A DNA stretch of 64,000 bases, from NCBI GenBank assembly GCA_017999895.1, contig JAGNKY010000009.1, positions 1 to 64,000 of the forward strand, in the 5' to 3' direction. The notes beneath the pieces were generated by a model. The model was given only the letters and a program-made list of their open reading frames with translations. It did not search any database and had not been told where the DNA came from. Positions 26,285 through 35,376 of this stretch are shown here, piece after piece. Each line of letters starts with the position of its first letter. Positions within the stretch are counted from its first letter, which is position 1. The stretch comes from Bacteroidales bacterium. Its GTDB lineage: Bacteria; Bacteroidota; Bacteroidia; Bacteroidales; VadinHA17. A program made the translations under genes and the position numbers.

Positions 26285-27259
26285 ATGAAAGTCGGTTTGA
26301 CTTTTGACTTGCGATCGTGGTATCTCGATCGTGGGTTTTCTTTGGAAGATACTGCCGAGTTCGATCAGGAACAAACAATTAATGCAATACATGATGCGTT
26401 GCATGTGCTTAAATTGGAAACTGAAGAAATTGGGAATGTGTTTCAGCTTATTGAGGCGTTAGCATCAGGCAAAAAATGGGATATTGTTTTTAATATTGCA
26501 GAAGGACTTTATGGCGACGGGAGGGAATCGGTCGTTCCTGCAATACTCGACCAGTACAGGATACCTTATGTTTTCAGTGGCCCGGTCGTTCTGGGAGTTT
26601 CCCTTAATAAATACCTGTGCCGTCTGATTGTTTCTTCCGCTGGTGCTCCTGTAGCTCAAGGCATGCTGATTACTTCAATAAAAGACACAGAAAAATGCGA
26701 TCTTCAATACCCGCTTTTCATCAAGCCGGTTTCTGAAGGCACAGGGAAAGGTATAACAGAAAAGAATATAATTAAAAATCCTTCAGAGCTAAAGGAAATT
26801 TCAGATTATCTTCTTAAAAGGTTTAACCAGGCCGTGCTTGTTGAAGAATATCTTCCCGGAAAGGAATTTACTGTGGGTATTATTGGTACCGGAGATGAAG
26901 CTGTCGCTATTGGAGGGATGGAAATAATATGTAATAATGATTTGCCATATTCACTCGAGTATAAGAAACATTATGAAGTAATGTGTAAATATTTACCTAT
27001 GAATGAAAAATATGCAAAGGAATCTGAATCGGTTGCCCTGAAAGTATGGAAAGCCATTGGTGGAGTTGATGCAGGACGAGTTGATTTAAAAGTCGACAAA
27101 AACGGAAAGCTCTGTTTCATGGAAGTAAATCCTCTTGCAGGCCTTCATCCAATTGATTCGGATCTTGTAATACTTTCTCGATTTGCAGGAATTGAGTATA
27201 ACGAACTAATTGAAAGAATTATCAAATCAGCATTCAAAAGATATAATCTTAAATTATGA
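26285..27259 (+). CDS. ATP-grasp ligase, D-Ala-D-Ala ligase-like (first of pair)
   Basis: A 324-aa ATP-grasp enzyme. Ddl-like landmarks are FNIAEGLYGDGRESVVPA and IPYVFSG in the N-terminal domain, the ATP lysine/glycine loop FIKPVSEGTGKGI, the central VEEYLPGKEFTVGI, and the C-terminal metal-site stretch MEVNPLAGLHP. It probably forms an amide or peptide bond using ATP through an acyl phosphate. Cell-wall Ddl is normally a single gene near mur genes; here the gene lies 6 nt after kamA and overlaps a second ATP-grasp gene by 4 nt. A role in joining beta-lysine or another amino acid to an acceptor is more likely than D-Ala-D-Ala synthesis. This role is inference. Confidence 0.85.
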   Translation: MKVGLTFDLRSWYLDRGFSLEDTAEFDQEQTINAIHDALHVLKLETEEIGNVFQLIEALASGKKWDIVFNIAEGLYGDGRESVVPAILDQYRIPYVFSGPVVLGVSLNKYLCRLIVSSAGAPVAQGMLITSIKDTEKCDLQYPLFIKPVSEGTGKGITEKNIIKNPSELKEISDYLLKRFNQAVLVEEYLPGKEFTVGIIGTGDEAVAIGGMEIICNNDLPYSLEYKKHYEVMCKYLPMNEKYAKESESVALKVWKAIGGVDAGRVDLKVDKNGKLCFMEVNPLAGLHPIDSDLVILSRFAGIEYNELIERIIKSAFKRYNLKL

Positions 27260-28221
27260 AGTGTTGCATATTGTATAATCAACCCTCAGAAAATGCTCTT
27301 CCAGACGAGCTCGACATACTCGACCAGGTGGAATGGGTTGAAATCAACCTTAATAAAATGGGCATCAGTACATTCCGCAAAGGAATTACAAACAATTTTA
27401 TAAATGAAATTTCATTACTGGCAAAAGATGAGTTTGATTTCGTGTTCAACCTTGTAGAATCAATAAACAATAAAGGAGAGCTTCTTTACTTCATACCGGC
27501 AGTTTTGAATATGTACGAATTGCCTTATACCGGTAATCCTCTTGAAGCGATGTTTCTGACAACAAGTAAATTACTTACAGCCAAAATACTAAAAAAGTCC
27601 GGAATACAAACTCCTGAAACATTCGATATATCTTCATATAATTATCTAAAACCCGGAGAAAAGTATATCATTAAACCTGTATGGGAGGATGGTTCACAGG
27701 GAATTACAGCGGAATCTGTATTTATTTATGGTCCGGAATATGAAAATAAAATTCTTGGACTAAAACAAACGCACTGGCTAGTACAGGAATTTATTGAAGG
27801 AAGAGAATTTAATGTCAGCATTCTTAGCGGGCAGGATTCTAAACCTGAAATATTACCTATTGCTGAGATGATGTTTATAGACTTTGGCCCGGACCGGCCT
27901 ACTATCCTTGATTTTAAAGCAAAATGGATTGAAGGATGCTTTGAATATGAAAATACTATGCGTCAATTTCCAGGTGATAAACTTGATGAAGCGCTTAAAA
28001 TGAAAATAGAAAATATAGCTTTCAGGTGCTGGGATATTTTTGGATTGAAAGGTTATGCAAGAGTTGATATAAGGGTTGACAAAAACAATAATCCTTTTGT
28101 GATCGAGATAAATGCAAATCCGTGCATTTCTCATAATGGAGGATTTGTTGCGGCCACTGAAGAAGCGGGTTATGAGTTCACGGAAGTTTTGAAACGCATC
28201 ATTGATGATATAAATTATTGA
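27256..28221 (+). CDS. ATP-grasp ligase, D-Ala-D-Ala ligase-like (second of pair)
   Basis: A 321-aa ATP-grasp protein related to its neighbour. Its landmarks are DFVFNLVESINNKGE, LPYTGNP, the nucleotide loop YIIKPVWEDGSQGI, VQEFIEGREFNVSI and the C-terminal metal ligands FVIEINANPCISHNGG. The acidic and asparagine residues of the Mg site look intact, so it is probably active. The start overlaps the preceding stop by 4 nt (ATGA), showing a coupled pair. Two tandem ligases with one aminomutase suggest sequential ligation into a di- or tripeptide, with one amino acid possibly being beta-lysine. Substrates cannot be deduced from the sequence. No transporter adjoins. Confidence 0.85.
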   Translation: MKCCILYNQPSENALPDELDILDQVEWVEINLNKMGISTFRKGITNNFINEISLLAKDEFDFVFNLVESINNKGELLYFIPAVLNMYELPYTGNPLEAMFLTTSKLLTAKILKKSGIQTPETFDISSYNYLKPGEKYIIKPVWEDGSQGITAESVFIYGPEYENKILGLKQTHWLVQEFIEGREFNVSILSGQDSKPEILPIAEMMFIDFGPDRPTILDFKAKWIEGCFEYENTMRQFPGDKLDEALKMKIENIAFRCWDIFGLKGYARVDIRVDKNNNPFVIEINANPCISHNGGFVAATEEAGYEFTEVLKRIIDDINY

Positions 28222-28400
28222 AAATCATTTCATTTAATTTTAATCACACAAAAGCTTGTGCTAATACATTGTTGCAGTTAATTAGTCAAAAATAATTATC
28301 GGTTTATGTAATTAGCTGAAAAAAATGACTTTATTTCAGTAATTTACTCTTAACTTTATACTTTGCAAAAAGTATTGAAGCAAACTAAATCCGATAATAA

Positions 28401-31319
28401 ATGAAAAAAATTCTGCTTTTTCTAGTTTTTACTGCGGCAAGTTTAGCTGTATTTTCACAGGTACCGCAGGGTTTTAACTATCAGGCAATTGCAAGAGATA
28501 ATTCTGGTAATCCGATTGCAAATGCTACTTTATGGGTTCGTCTTTCCATTCTATCCGATACGACAGGTTTTTATCCTTCAGGTATAGGTACTTATATATG
28601 GGAAGAAAATCATCCAAACATAAAGACCAATTCATTTGGTATGTTCACCGTTGTTCTTGGAACAGGCACAAAAGTTCAGGGTCCGGCTACGTCGTTCAAC
28701 GTAATAGATTGGACTCCAGGACCGTATTATGTCGGCACTAAAATTTCCCAGAACGGCGGAAGCACATGGAAAATTATGGGTGCGGCACAGCTATGGAGCG
28801 TGCCGTACTCCATGGTGTCGGCTAAAGCCGATGCGTTGAATGCGGGTGCAAAGGTAGTAAGTGATAATGATGCCACTGCCGATGCTCTTTTTGAAGTGAA
28901 AAGAAAAGACGGGCAAACGGTTTTTGCCGTTTACCCCGATGCTGTAAATATATATGTTCCGTCGGAGGGGAAAGGTGTTAAAGGCGGATTTGCTATTGGA
29001 GGGTTTGGAGAAAAAGCACCCTCGCAGGATTTTTTCCGCGTAACACCCGACAGCGTAAGGATATACATTGACAATTCAGGCAAAGGAGTCAAAGGAGGTT
29101 TTGCCATTGGCGGTTTCGATAATTCGAAGGGATTGGTTCAGGATCTTATGAGGGTGACTCCCGACAGCACCAGAATATATATTAACAACACTCCCGGCAC
29201 TCCCGGCAAAGGAGCCAAAGGAGGTTTTGCCATCGGAGGTTTCGACAATTCGAAGGGGACAATGCTAAAAAATTATTATATGAATATCTCCGGTACAAAC
29301 ACGATTGATACTGTGATGGGTTCACCTCAGGTATTATGGTATCCCAACAGGAATGCTTTTCTGGCCGGCAATGTTCATATCGGTGCTGTAGACAGCGTCG
29401 GCAAGTATTCCACTGCTCTTGGTTACAGGTCGATAGCTATGGGAGATTATTCGCAGGCGTTCGGGTATAAAGCAAAAGCTTTCGGCAACTATTCAACGAG
29501 CATCGGTAAGAACTCGGTTGCTGGAGCTGCAGGTAAAACACCCGCCCCGAATGCTTTTGCTTTGGGTGACGGCGCCAGAGCAACCGGCTCCGATTCGTAT
29601 GCATTCGGTTCCGGCGCCACTGCCACAGGGTATCGTTCCTTTGCTTTCGGTTCGGTAGGACTCGATGATTCCGGAAACCCGACTTCCACTCCTACTACAG
29701 CCAGCGAGCCCTATGCGGTAGCAATAGGCATGGGCGCTCAGGCCACGCAACAAGGCGCTATGGCTCTTGGAACAGGTTCGCAGGCTTCAGGTTCGAGCTC
29801 GGCCAGTTTCGGATATTATAGCACAGCGTCCGCTCCATATTCCATGGCACTCGGGTATAAGTCGAGTGCATCGGGCCAATATGCAGCAGCTCTCGGTTAT
29901 GGTGCCTCTGCAACCGGAGAATTTTCAACTTCGATTGGTTATTATTCAAGAGCATTCGGTAACAAATCCACAGCAATAGGTGCCCAATATAATTATACAA
30001 TTTACAGGTTAGTATTTAATAAGATTACGGGATCATATAATATTATCCCGATAACAATAAACAAATATAACATTGCCAATGGAGATTACTCTGTAGCTAT
30101 TGGTAATGGCAACCAGTCAACAGACGGTGGAATTACTATGGGTTCCAATAACAACGCTACAGTTGTTGGAGCAACGGCTATAGGGCATTCAAATTCTGCC
30201 AATGCACAATACTCTTTTGCAGCAGGTGTAGGAGCAACAACTAACGGATATAATTCAGTGGCTATCGGTGAGAATGTAACTGCACAGTCTGCAAATAGTT
30301 TCGTAATAGGAGTTTATAATACTTTATCGGGATATTCAGATAAATGGCATGATGATGATCCTTTGTTCGTTATTGGGAACGGCGATGGTACAGATTCTAG
30401 ACATGACGCATTTATTGTACATAAGAACGGTTATACTAAAATACAGGCACAAGATAGCACGTATGGTTTGTATGTTAATAATTTGAGTACAAATTATTCC
30501 GGCAATATTTTTGGAATTTATAGCAATCCAAAACAGAATAAAACTGAAGCTACGGGGACAGTTTACGGATTGTATACAAATGTTTCTAACTCGGGGAAAG
30601 GTACTACTTATGGATCTTATAATTACGTATCAAATAATTCATCAAATACTACTGCTCTTTATAGCGGATATTTCTATTCGTATAGTTATGGAAGTGGAAC
30701 AAACTATGGATTAAGAAGTACTGCTTTGGGCTCTATCTCAAGTACCGGATCAATTTATAGCGGCTATTTCATCGGTAACCTTTCAGATACAAAATATCAG
30801 GGATTATATGCTGATAAAAGAACCGGAGGCTCAATAGATGTTGCAGAATATATATATGATACAAATGGCAATACAGAACCAGCAGACGTGGTTGTAGCTG
30901 ATCCCAATAAAAAAGAAAGTGTAATTAAATCTTCAAAACCTTACCAGACTTCCGTAGTAGGAGTCATTTCGACTAAGCCACATTTAACTATAGGTATGGA
31001 ATTAATTGCAGACGAAAAGACAGGAGAACCCCTTCCTGATGTAAAAGCTACCCGTTTGGCTTTAAGTGGACGTGTGCCTGTGAATGTAACGGGTGAAAAC
31101 GGACCGATAAAGCCAGGTGATTATCTTACAACATCGTCCACACCGGGTTTTGCAATGAAATGGAGCCTCCTCGATGTCAATGAAGCAAAGGACTTTGAAG
31201 ATCTAAAAAGAATACTTACTGAAAATGAAAGGCGCAGAGGCGCTATAATTGGTAAAGCAGTCGAGAGCTTCCCGGGTACAGGCACAGGAAAGATAATTAT
31301 GCTTATCTCGCTTCAATGA
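28401..31319 (+). CDS. Large secreted protein with YadA-head-like repeats
   Basis: A 972-aa protein with a signal peptide (about residues 1-19, ending VFSQ). The N-terminal domain (GFNYQAIARDNSGNPI) is common in Bacteroidota surface proteins. Three tandem repeats with KGGFAIGGF follow (about residues 190-290). A long series of roughly 14-residue repeats, AxGxxSxAxGxxAxA, at about 330-640 resembles the left-handed beta-roll head of trimeric autotransporters such as YadA. The C-terminal region (VVGVISTKPHLTIG, ALSGRVPVNVTGENGPIKPGDYL) resembles a domain seen at the end of phage-tail and surface proteins. No YadA membrane anchor or clear type 9 secretion tail is visible. Probable surface or adhesion role. 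Confidence 0.75.
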   Translation: MKKILLFLVFTAASLAVFSQVPQGFNYQAIARDNSGNPIANATLWVRLSILSDTTGFYPSGIGTYIWEENHPNIKTNSFGMFTVVLGTGTKVQGPATSFNVIDWTPGPYYVGTKISQNGGSTWKIMGAAQLWSVPYSMVSAKADALNAGAKVVSDNDATADALFEVKRKDGQTVFAVYPDAVNIYVPSEGKGVKGGFAIGGFGEKAPSQDFFRVTPDSVRIYIDNSGKGVKGGFAIGGFDNSKGLVQDLMRVTPDSTRIYINNTPGTPGKGAKGGFAIGGFDNSKGTMLKNYYMNISGTNTIDTVMGSPQVLWYPNRNAFLAGNVHIGAVDSVGKYSTALGYRSIAMGDYSQAFGYKAKAFGNYSTSIGKNSVAGAAGKTPAPNAFALGDGARATGSDSYAFGSGATATGYRSFAFGSVGLDDSGNPTSTPTTASEPYAVAIGMGAQATQQGAMALGTGSQASGSSSASFGYYSTASAPYSMALGYKSSASGQYAAALGYGASATGEFSTSIGYYSRAFGNKSTAIGAQYNYTIYRLVFNKITGSYNIIPITINKYNIANGDYSVAIGNGNQSTDGGITMGSNNNATVVGATAIGHSNSANAQYSFAAGVGATTNGYNSVAIGENVTAQSANSFVIGVYNTLSGYSDKWHDDDPLFVIGNGDGTDSRHDAFIVHKNGYTKIQAQDSTYGLYVNNLSTNYSGNIFGIYSNPKQNKTEATGTVYGLYTNVSNSGKGTTYGSYNYVSNNSSNTTALYSGYFYSYSYGSGTNYGLRSTALGSISSTGSIYSGYFIGNLSDTKYQGLYADKRTGGSIDVAEYIYDTNGNTEPADVVVADPNKKESVIKSSKPYQTSVVGVISTKPHLTIGMELIADEKTGEPLPDVKATRLALSGRVPVNVTGENGPIKPGDYLTTSSTPGFAMKWSLLDVNEAKDFEDLKRILTENERRRGAIIGKAVESFPGTGTGKIIMLISLQ
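28967..29270 (+). repeat. Three tandem coding repeats (KGGFAIGGF units)
   Basis: Within the large surface protein gene, units beginning near 28967, 29079 and 29205 each encode GKG(V/A)KGGFAIGGF. The first two continue with VTPDS-(V/T)-RIYI. The spacing is about 112-126 nt. Copies two and three are very similar at the DNA level (GGCAAAGGAG then AAAGGAGGTTTTGCC), which suggests fairly recent duplication. Confidence 0.8.
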
Positions 31320-31339
31320 AATAACTCAGGTGATTTTAT

Positions 31340-31367
31340 AAAGCCGTCCTAACGGGGCGGCTTTTTT
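31340..31367 (+). terminator. Rho-independent terminator
   Basis: Stem AAAGCCGTCC / GGGGCGGCTTT around a TAAC loop, followed by a T run, 20 nt after the stop of the surface-protein gene. This is the clearest intrinsic terminator in the window. Confidence 0.9.
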
Positions 31368-31430
31368 GCATTCCGGAATTTGATTTTTTTCATTTAGAAA
31401 TTTCAGTCTGAATTTATCTTAACCTTATAT

Positions 31431-31518
31431 TTGCCCCCTAAATCCGCCAGCTGGCGGACTTTTCACAACAGTACTTTATTGCTCCTACCCATTTGGGGAG
31501 ATCGGGAGGGGCAAAAAT
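31431..31518 (+). repeat. Dispersed intergenic repeat, copy B
   Basis: The first 31 nt (31431-31461) are identical to the minus strand of 166-196, including the palindrome TCCGCCAGCTGGCGGA. A second part near 31481-31516 (CCCATTTGGGG then GGGAGGGGC) corresponds loosely to the CCCC/GGGG part of copy A. The two copies are inverted relative to each other and 31 kb apart. Confidence 0.7.
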
Positions 31519-31599
31519 ATGGTATGCCAGAATGATCACTGGAAAATTATTTTCATTTTATTTGTGTTTTGATCATGGATGCTTCATTAAGAAATTTCA

Positions 31600-31627
31600 G
31601 TAAACGTGAAACGTTAAACGTGAAACG
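31600..31627. repeat. 14-nt tandem direct repeat
   Basis: GTAAACGTGAAACG is followed immediately by TTAAACGTGAAACG, one mismatch in 14 nt, ending 14 nt before the ung start. It may be a repeat remnant or a binding site. Confidence 0.7.
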
Positions 31628-31641
31628 AATCATCATTTTTT

Positions 31642-32304
31642 ATGGACGTAAAAATTGAAGAAAGCTGGAAAAGAAGACTGGCTGCTGAATTCGAAAAAGA
31701 GTATTTCATAGAACTTACGGAGTTCATCAGGGAAGAATACCGTACCAAAACTATCTATCCACCTGGAAGCTTGATTTTCAATGCCTTCAACCTTTGTCCT
31801 TTCGATAAAGTAAAAGCCGTAATTATCGGGCAGGATCCATATCACGGACCAGGTCAGGCACACGGTTTATGTTTCTCTGTCAGGGATGGAGTTCCTCTAC
31901 CTCCCAGTCTGATAAATATTTTCAAGGAGATTGAATTAGACCTTGGAATTCCATTTCCGTCGTCGGGTAACCTCGAAAGGTGGGCCAGGCAGGGTGTGCT
32001 ACTGCTTAATGCTATACTTACTGTAAGGGAAAATCAGGCTGGCTCGCATCAGGGTAGAGGATGGGAGCAATTTACCGATGCTGCGATAAGGATTCTTAAC
32101 AATGAAAAAAACAATCTTGTCTTTTTTCTGTGGGGGGCATACGCCCAGAAAAAGGGAGAAAACATAGATAAAGCAAAACATCTGGTACTTGAATCGGTTC
32201 ATCCTTCTCCCCTCTCAGCGGAACGTGGTTTCTTTGGAAACAGACATTTCAGTAAATGCAACAAATATCTTGCAGAAAATGGAATCGAACCAATAAAATG
32301 GTAA
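31642..32304 (+). CDS. ung: Uracil-DNA glycosylase (family 1)
   Basis: A 220-aa enzyme with the family 1 motifs: the water-activating loop GQDPYHGPGQAHGLCFSV, the uracil-binding segment LLLNAILTVRENQAGSHQG, and the DNA-intercalation loop HPSPLSAERGFFG with the catalytic histidine. It removes uracil from DNA as the first step of base-excision repair in the cytoplasm. The length matches the family (220-230 aa). It stands alone in its direction; its stop is 12 nt from the stop of the opposing lipoprotein gene. Confidence 0.97.
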   Translation: MDVKIEESWKRRLAAEFEKEYFIELTEFIREEYRTKTIYPPGSLIFNAFNLCPFDKVKAVIIGQDPYHGPGQAHGLCFSVRDGVPLPPSLINIFKEIELDLGIPFPSSGNLERWARQGVLLLNAILTVRENQAGSHQGRGWEQFTDAAIRILNNEKNNLVFFLWGAYAQKKGENIDKAKHLVLESVHPSPLSAERGFFGNRHFSKCNKYLAENGIEPIKW

Positions 32305-32316
32305 GATGAATCATTT

Positions 32317-32709
32317 TCATTTCAGAGGAGACTCCATAATAACATTATGGATTTTCAATTTCTTCAGAGTATCGTTCTCAATGAAAATCTCATAAGTAGC
32401 TTTCACCTGTCCCAGATATTGCATGTATGCGTATACAACTGTGTCGGTTTTATACATCTGTTCGTTTATAATTGCGGATATATTTGCTTTGGGATAAGCC
32501 ACTTCAAACCGGTAATAATCGGTTGTCTGGCCTGAACCAAGTGTGCCAAAATTATAAGTTCCGCCGCCTGTCTCAACAGTAAGCTCATTCATTGTAACGT
32601 TTGAGAGATTTGTGACTCTTATATCGGTAGGACCCAAAGGCTCTTTTTCCGTCTTCTTGCAGGCAGTTATAAATAAAATTGCAATAAGAAAAATAACCAG
32701 TTTTTTCAT
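32317..32709 (-). CDS. Small hypothetical lipoprotein
   Basis: A 130-aa protein with a lipoprotein signal (hydrophobic stretch, then FITAC at the lipobox, cysteine about residue 17) followed by KKTEKEP. The mature part is predicted to be mostly beta strand (DIRVTNLSNVTMNELTVETG, QTTDYYRFEV), like a small immunoglobulin-type fold. It is probably anchored to the outer or inner membrane. It lies 63 nt downstream of batE on the same strand and might be read from the bat operon, but it is not a known Bat component. I do not recognise a family and assign no function. Confidence 0.75.
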   Translation of the reverse strand: MKKLVIFLIAILFITACKKTEKEPLGPTDIRVTNLSNVTMNELTVETGGGTYNFGTLGSGQTTDYYRFEVAYPKANISAIINEQMYKTDTVVYAYMQYLGQVKATYEIFIENDTLKKLKIHNVIMESPLK

Positions 32710-32772
32710 ACATTTATTATGTCAGGTACTTAATAAGTATGACCTGAAATATAATAAATTAGTTGCACTTGT

Positions 32773-33537
32773 TTATATTTTCTCCAGGCTATTCGATGTA
32801 ACCCAGCCTTTATTGCCGTCGGGAAGTCTGATTTCGTACCAATTGCCAACGCTGTCGGTAACGGTTACTTTTGTACCCTCATGAATAAGGAAGAGATCTG
32901 TGCCGCTAATGTCTGGAGAGCTTTTGCCGTTTACCTGAGGGCTCACAATTATTGCTTTGCCGCTGTCGGTCACAAGTCGTTTGTTCCTCAAAGAAAAGGC
33001 CAGCGATGAGCCGCTTATTAAAAACATTACAATGGCACACCAGAAAGTAATGGCTTTGACTCGGTGAGCAGAACTGAACAGAAAAACCGAAAATAATGAC
33101 AGAAATAAAACAAATGATATAATGCTTATAATAGCCCATGTATTGGAAGGAATAATAAGAGCTATGAAATTAAACCATGTAACAAAAAAGAGTTCCGGTA
33201 CTTCCACAAATTTATCAACGACAAAGGTTCTGGCAACCTGAAGATTGTAGCTTATATCTTCATCTGCAGGCTTAAGCAGAAGAGCCCGTTCGTAAAAAAG
33301 TATAGCATGAGGTATATCATTCATCTTAAAAAAAGCATTTCCGATGTTATAATTCAGATTTGCCGATCTGAAACCTGAATTGTATATAGAAAGCCATATT
33401 TCGAGAGCTTCCTGATACTTCCCTGAAATATATAATTCGGTCCCTTGCTTGAATTTCTCATCGGGAAACTCAGTATTAACTGCGTATAAAATATTAACCG
33501 AAGTCAATAACAATAGAAGAAAAAACAGCTTTCTCAT
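32773..33537 (-). CDS. batE: BatE: TPR and SH3 membrane protein
   Basis: A 254-aa protein: signal peptide, two TPR units (about residues 30-100, e.g. NYNIGNAFFKMNDIPHAILFYERAL), two transmembrane helices (about 118-138 and 145-165, with a third near 172-190 possible), and a C-terminal bacterial SH3 domain ending GNKGWVTSNSLEKI. This architecture is that of BatE, last gene of the Bacteroides aerotolerance operon. Bat proteins sit in the envelope and are linked to oxidative-stress tolerance; their biochemistry is still unclear. It starts 10 nt after batD. Confidence 0.9.
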   Translation of the reverse strand: MRKLFFLLLLLTSVNILYAVNTEFPDEKFKQGTELYISGKYQEALEIWLSIYNSGFRSANLNYNIGNAFFKMNDIPHAILFYERALLLKPADEDISYNLQVARTFVVDKFVEVPELFFVTWFNFIALIIPSNTWAIISIISFVLFLSLFSVFLFSSAHRVKAITFWCAIVMFLISGSSLAFSLRNKRLVTDSGKAIIVSPQVNGKSSPDISGTDLFLIHEGTKVTVTDSVGNWYEIRLPDGNKGWVTSNSLEKI

Positions 33538-33547
33538 CTTGCTTATA

Positions 33548-35368
33548 CTATCCTAGTTTGTTTTCTACACTCTTTATAATTCTTGTTGCTTCTTTAAACA
33601 TCTCGGCAGCCTCGGTAGGTGGAGCAGCAGGAGCAAATCTTGCAAATTCGCACTTATCAATAAGGTTCTTTATTTGTTCAACCTGATTTTCGTCAAAACC
33701 TTTCTCTTTCAGCAATTCGATTATTTTTTCTCTGTTTATTTCAGCAAAAGGTATTGAAAGTTTATCACTTAAATAACTCCATAAAGCTTTATGAAGTTCT
33801 TCATAAAATTTTTCATTATCTCCCGATTTGAGATATTGTTCTGCAAATCTCAACCGTTTTTTAGCAATTTTCCCTGCTTTTCTGTTTCGTACTCTTGCAA
33901 CGTCGGCATTTCTTCGAACGTGTTCGCGTCTTATTACCAGAACAAAGACGAAAAGAAGAAGAGCAACAAGATAGATATAAGGGAAAATCCGGCTTGTTGC
34001 AATGAATTTATCCGATTTAATCCATGTTCCGGGAACAGATTTTATGAATCTTATATCTTTCCCAAGGTATTTGACATCTTCCTTTGTTACGCCTCCGTAC
34101 ATTGTGACCTCTCCTGCTTTTTCCGTACCTTTAAGAGCATGGAACCTGAATTCGTTTGTTGAAACTCTTTCGTACTTCTTTGTTGAAAGGTTAAAATACG
34201 AATAAGTAATAGAAGGAATAATAAAATCTCCATGATGACGTGGAATCAGAACATATTCAAAAGTTTTCTGTCCTGTAGTTCCTGAAGGAGAATTTTTAAA
34301 ATTATCTGTAATTTTTGGATCATATATTTCGATATCTGGTGAAAGCTTCAATACAGGCTTACTGGCAAATTTTATATTACCAGTTCCACTAATTGTTATT
34401 TTAAAATTAAGCGCATCATTGACGTTTACAGTATCTTTATCTAATGTTGCAGAAATTTTAACGTTTCCCACCACTCCGGAAAAATCCTCAGGTTTACCTT
34501 CTGGTAAAGGTTTTACTTTAATTTTTAAAGGTAGAGTAGCAAGGACACGAGGAGTATTGATAAATCTTGAAAAGAAATCGCCAAAAAAAGGATCCGGTTC
34601 ACTCATTCTTTGTTGTACAAGTGCAGTTATCTGCACCGGTTCTATTGTTACTTCTCCTGTTATCTGAGGAAAGAGCAAAAATTGCTGAATTATTCCGGTG
34701 CCATATATTACCCCGTTAATATTTTCCCTTTGAAGGGCAGTAAGCGGAGGAGTTTCAATATCTTCTTTAATAAATCCTTTAAAATCCGGATATTTAACCT
34801 CTTCAAGACCGGCAAGGTCTGTTCTGCTAAATATTTTCAACGCTACTGTTAAAGGTTCTCCTACAAAGACTTCTGTTTTATTTGGGATAAGCCTTACATA
34901 CAAATCGCCGCCTGTGGTTTGCAGGTTATCGACCGATTGATTTCCCTGAGGTTTTGTGGTTCCTGGTTGTATTTGTCTTGCAGCGGCGCTGCTAATAACT
35001 TCAATATAAATCGAATCGGAAATATATTCCTTATTCTTTATTTTTATTATTGCAGGTGGAATGACAAATTTACCTTCATTTATTGCCTGAAGGTAATAAG
35101 TGTAAGTATATGAGACTTCTCTCGAAATTTTTCCATTAATTATCTGAGTACTCGAGCTATAAGAGGTTTGTGGGCCCATAAGTACATAAAAACCGGTTAT
35201 AGAGGGAGCAATAAATTCTCCTCCGGCAGCGTTTATGGTCCAGCTTATGGTGAACTGTTCACCCAGATTTACCACTTTTGGATAATCAGTTCTAATATAA
35301 ATATCTTGTGCCGCTAACCGAAAGTGTACAATAAGAAGTACAATAAATATCCTGTATAATTTTCCCAT
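33548..35368 (-). CDS. batD: BatD: envelope protein of the aerotolerance operon
   Basis: A 606-aa protein with a signal peptide (ends RLAAQ), a long periplasmic part of repeated beta-sandwich domains (FVGEPLTVALKIFSRTDLAG, VNVNDALNFKITISGTGNIK), one transmembrane helix near residues 445-465 (IYLVALLLFVFVLVIR), and a cytoplasmic helical tail containing the basic stretch KAGKIAKKRLR. This is the BatD/oxygen-tolerance family pattern. The gene lies 8 nt after batC and 10 nt before batE, so it is part of one transcript. The partner VWA proteins BatA and BatB probably bind it through their extracytoplasmic domains. Confidence 0.9.
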   Translation of the reverse strand: MGKLYRIFIVLLIVHFRLAAQDIYIRTDYPKVVNLGEQFTISWTINAAGGEFIAPSITGFYVLMGPQTSYSSSTQIINGKISREVSYTYTYYLQAINEGKFVIPPAIIKIKNKEYISDSIYIEVISSAAARQIQPGTTKPQGNQSVDNLQTTGGDLYVRLIPNKTEVFVGEPLTVALKIFSRTDLAGLEEVKYPDFKGFIKEDIETPPLTALQRENINGVIYGTGIIQQFLLFPQITGEVTIEPVQITALVQQRMSEPDPFFGDFFSRFINTPRVLATLPLKIKVKPLPEGKPEDFSGVVGNVKISATLDKDTVNVNDALNFKITISGTGNIKFASKPVLKLSPDIEIYDPKITDNFKNSPSGTTGQKTFEYVLIPRHHGDFIIPSITYSYFNLSTKKYERVSTNEFRFHALKGTEKAGEVTMYGGVTKEDVKYLGKDIRFIKSVPGTWIKSDKFIATSRIFPYIYLVALLLFVFVLVIRREHVRRNADVARVRNRKAGKIAKKRLRFAEQYLKSGDNEKFYEELHKALWSYLSDKLSIPFAEINREKIIELLKEKGFDENQVEQIKNLIDKCEFARFAPAAPPTEAAEMFKEATRIIKSVENKLG

Positions 35369-35376
35369 ATTTTAAT

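Larger units (their letters stand above)
31320..31641. other. Repeat-rich interval upstream of ung
   Basis: A 322-nt gene-free stretch. It holds the terminator of the surface-protein gene (31340-31367), copy B of the dispersed repeat (31431-31518) and a 14-nt tandem repeat (31600-31627) just before ung. The ung promoter must lie here, but no perfect TAnnTTTG element was found. Confidence 0.65.

Noticed and set aside
28967..29270. CRISPR-like array
   Set aside because: The repeats are in frame, of protein-coding nature and have no unique spacers of constant length. No cas genes are present.
29489..29753. Antisense open frames inside the surface-protein gene
   Set aside because: They mirror the codon pattern of the AxGxxS repeats and lack independent features.
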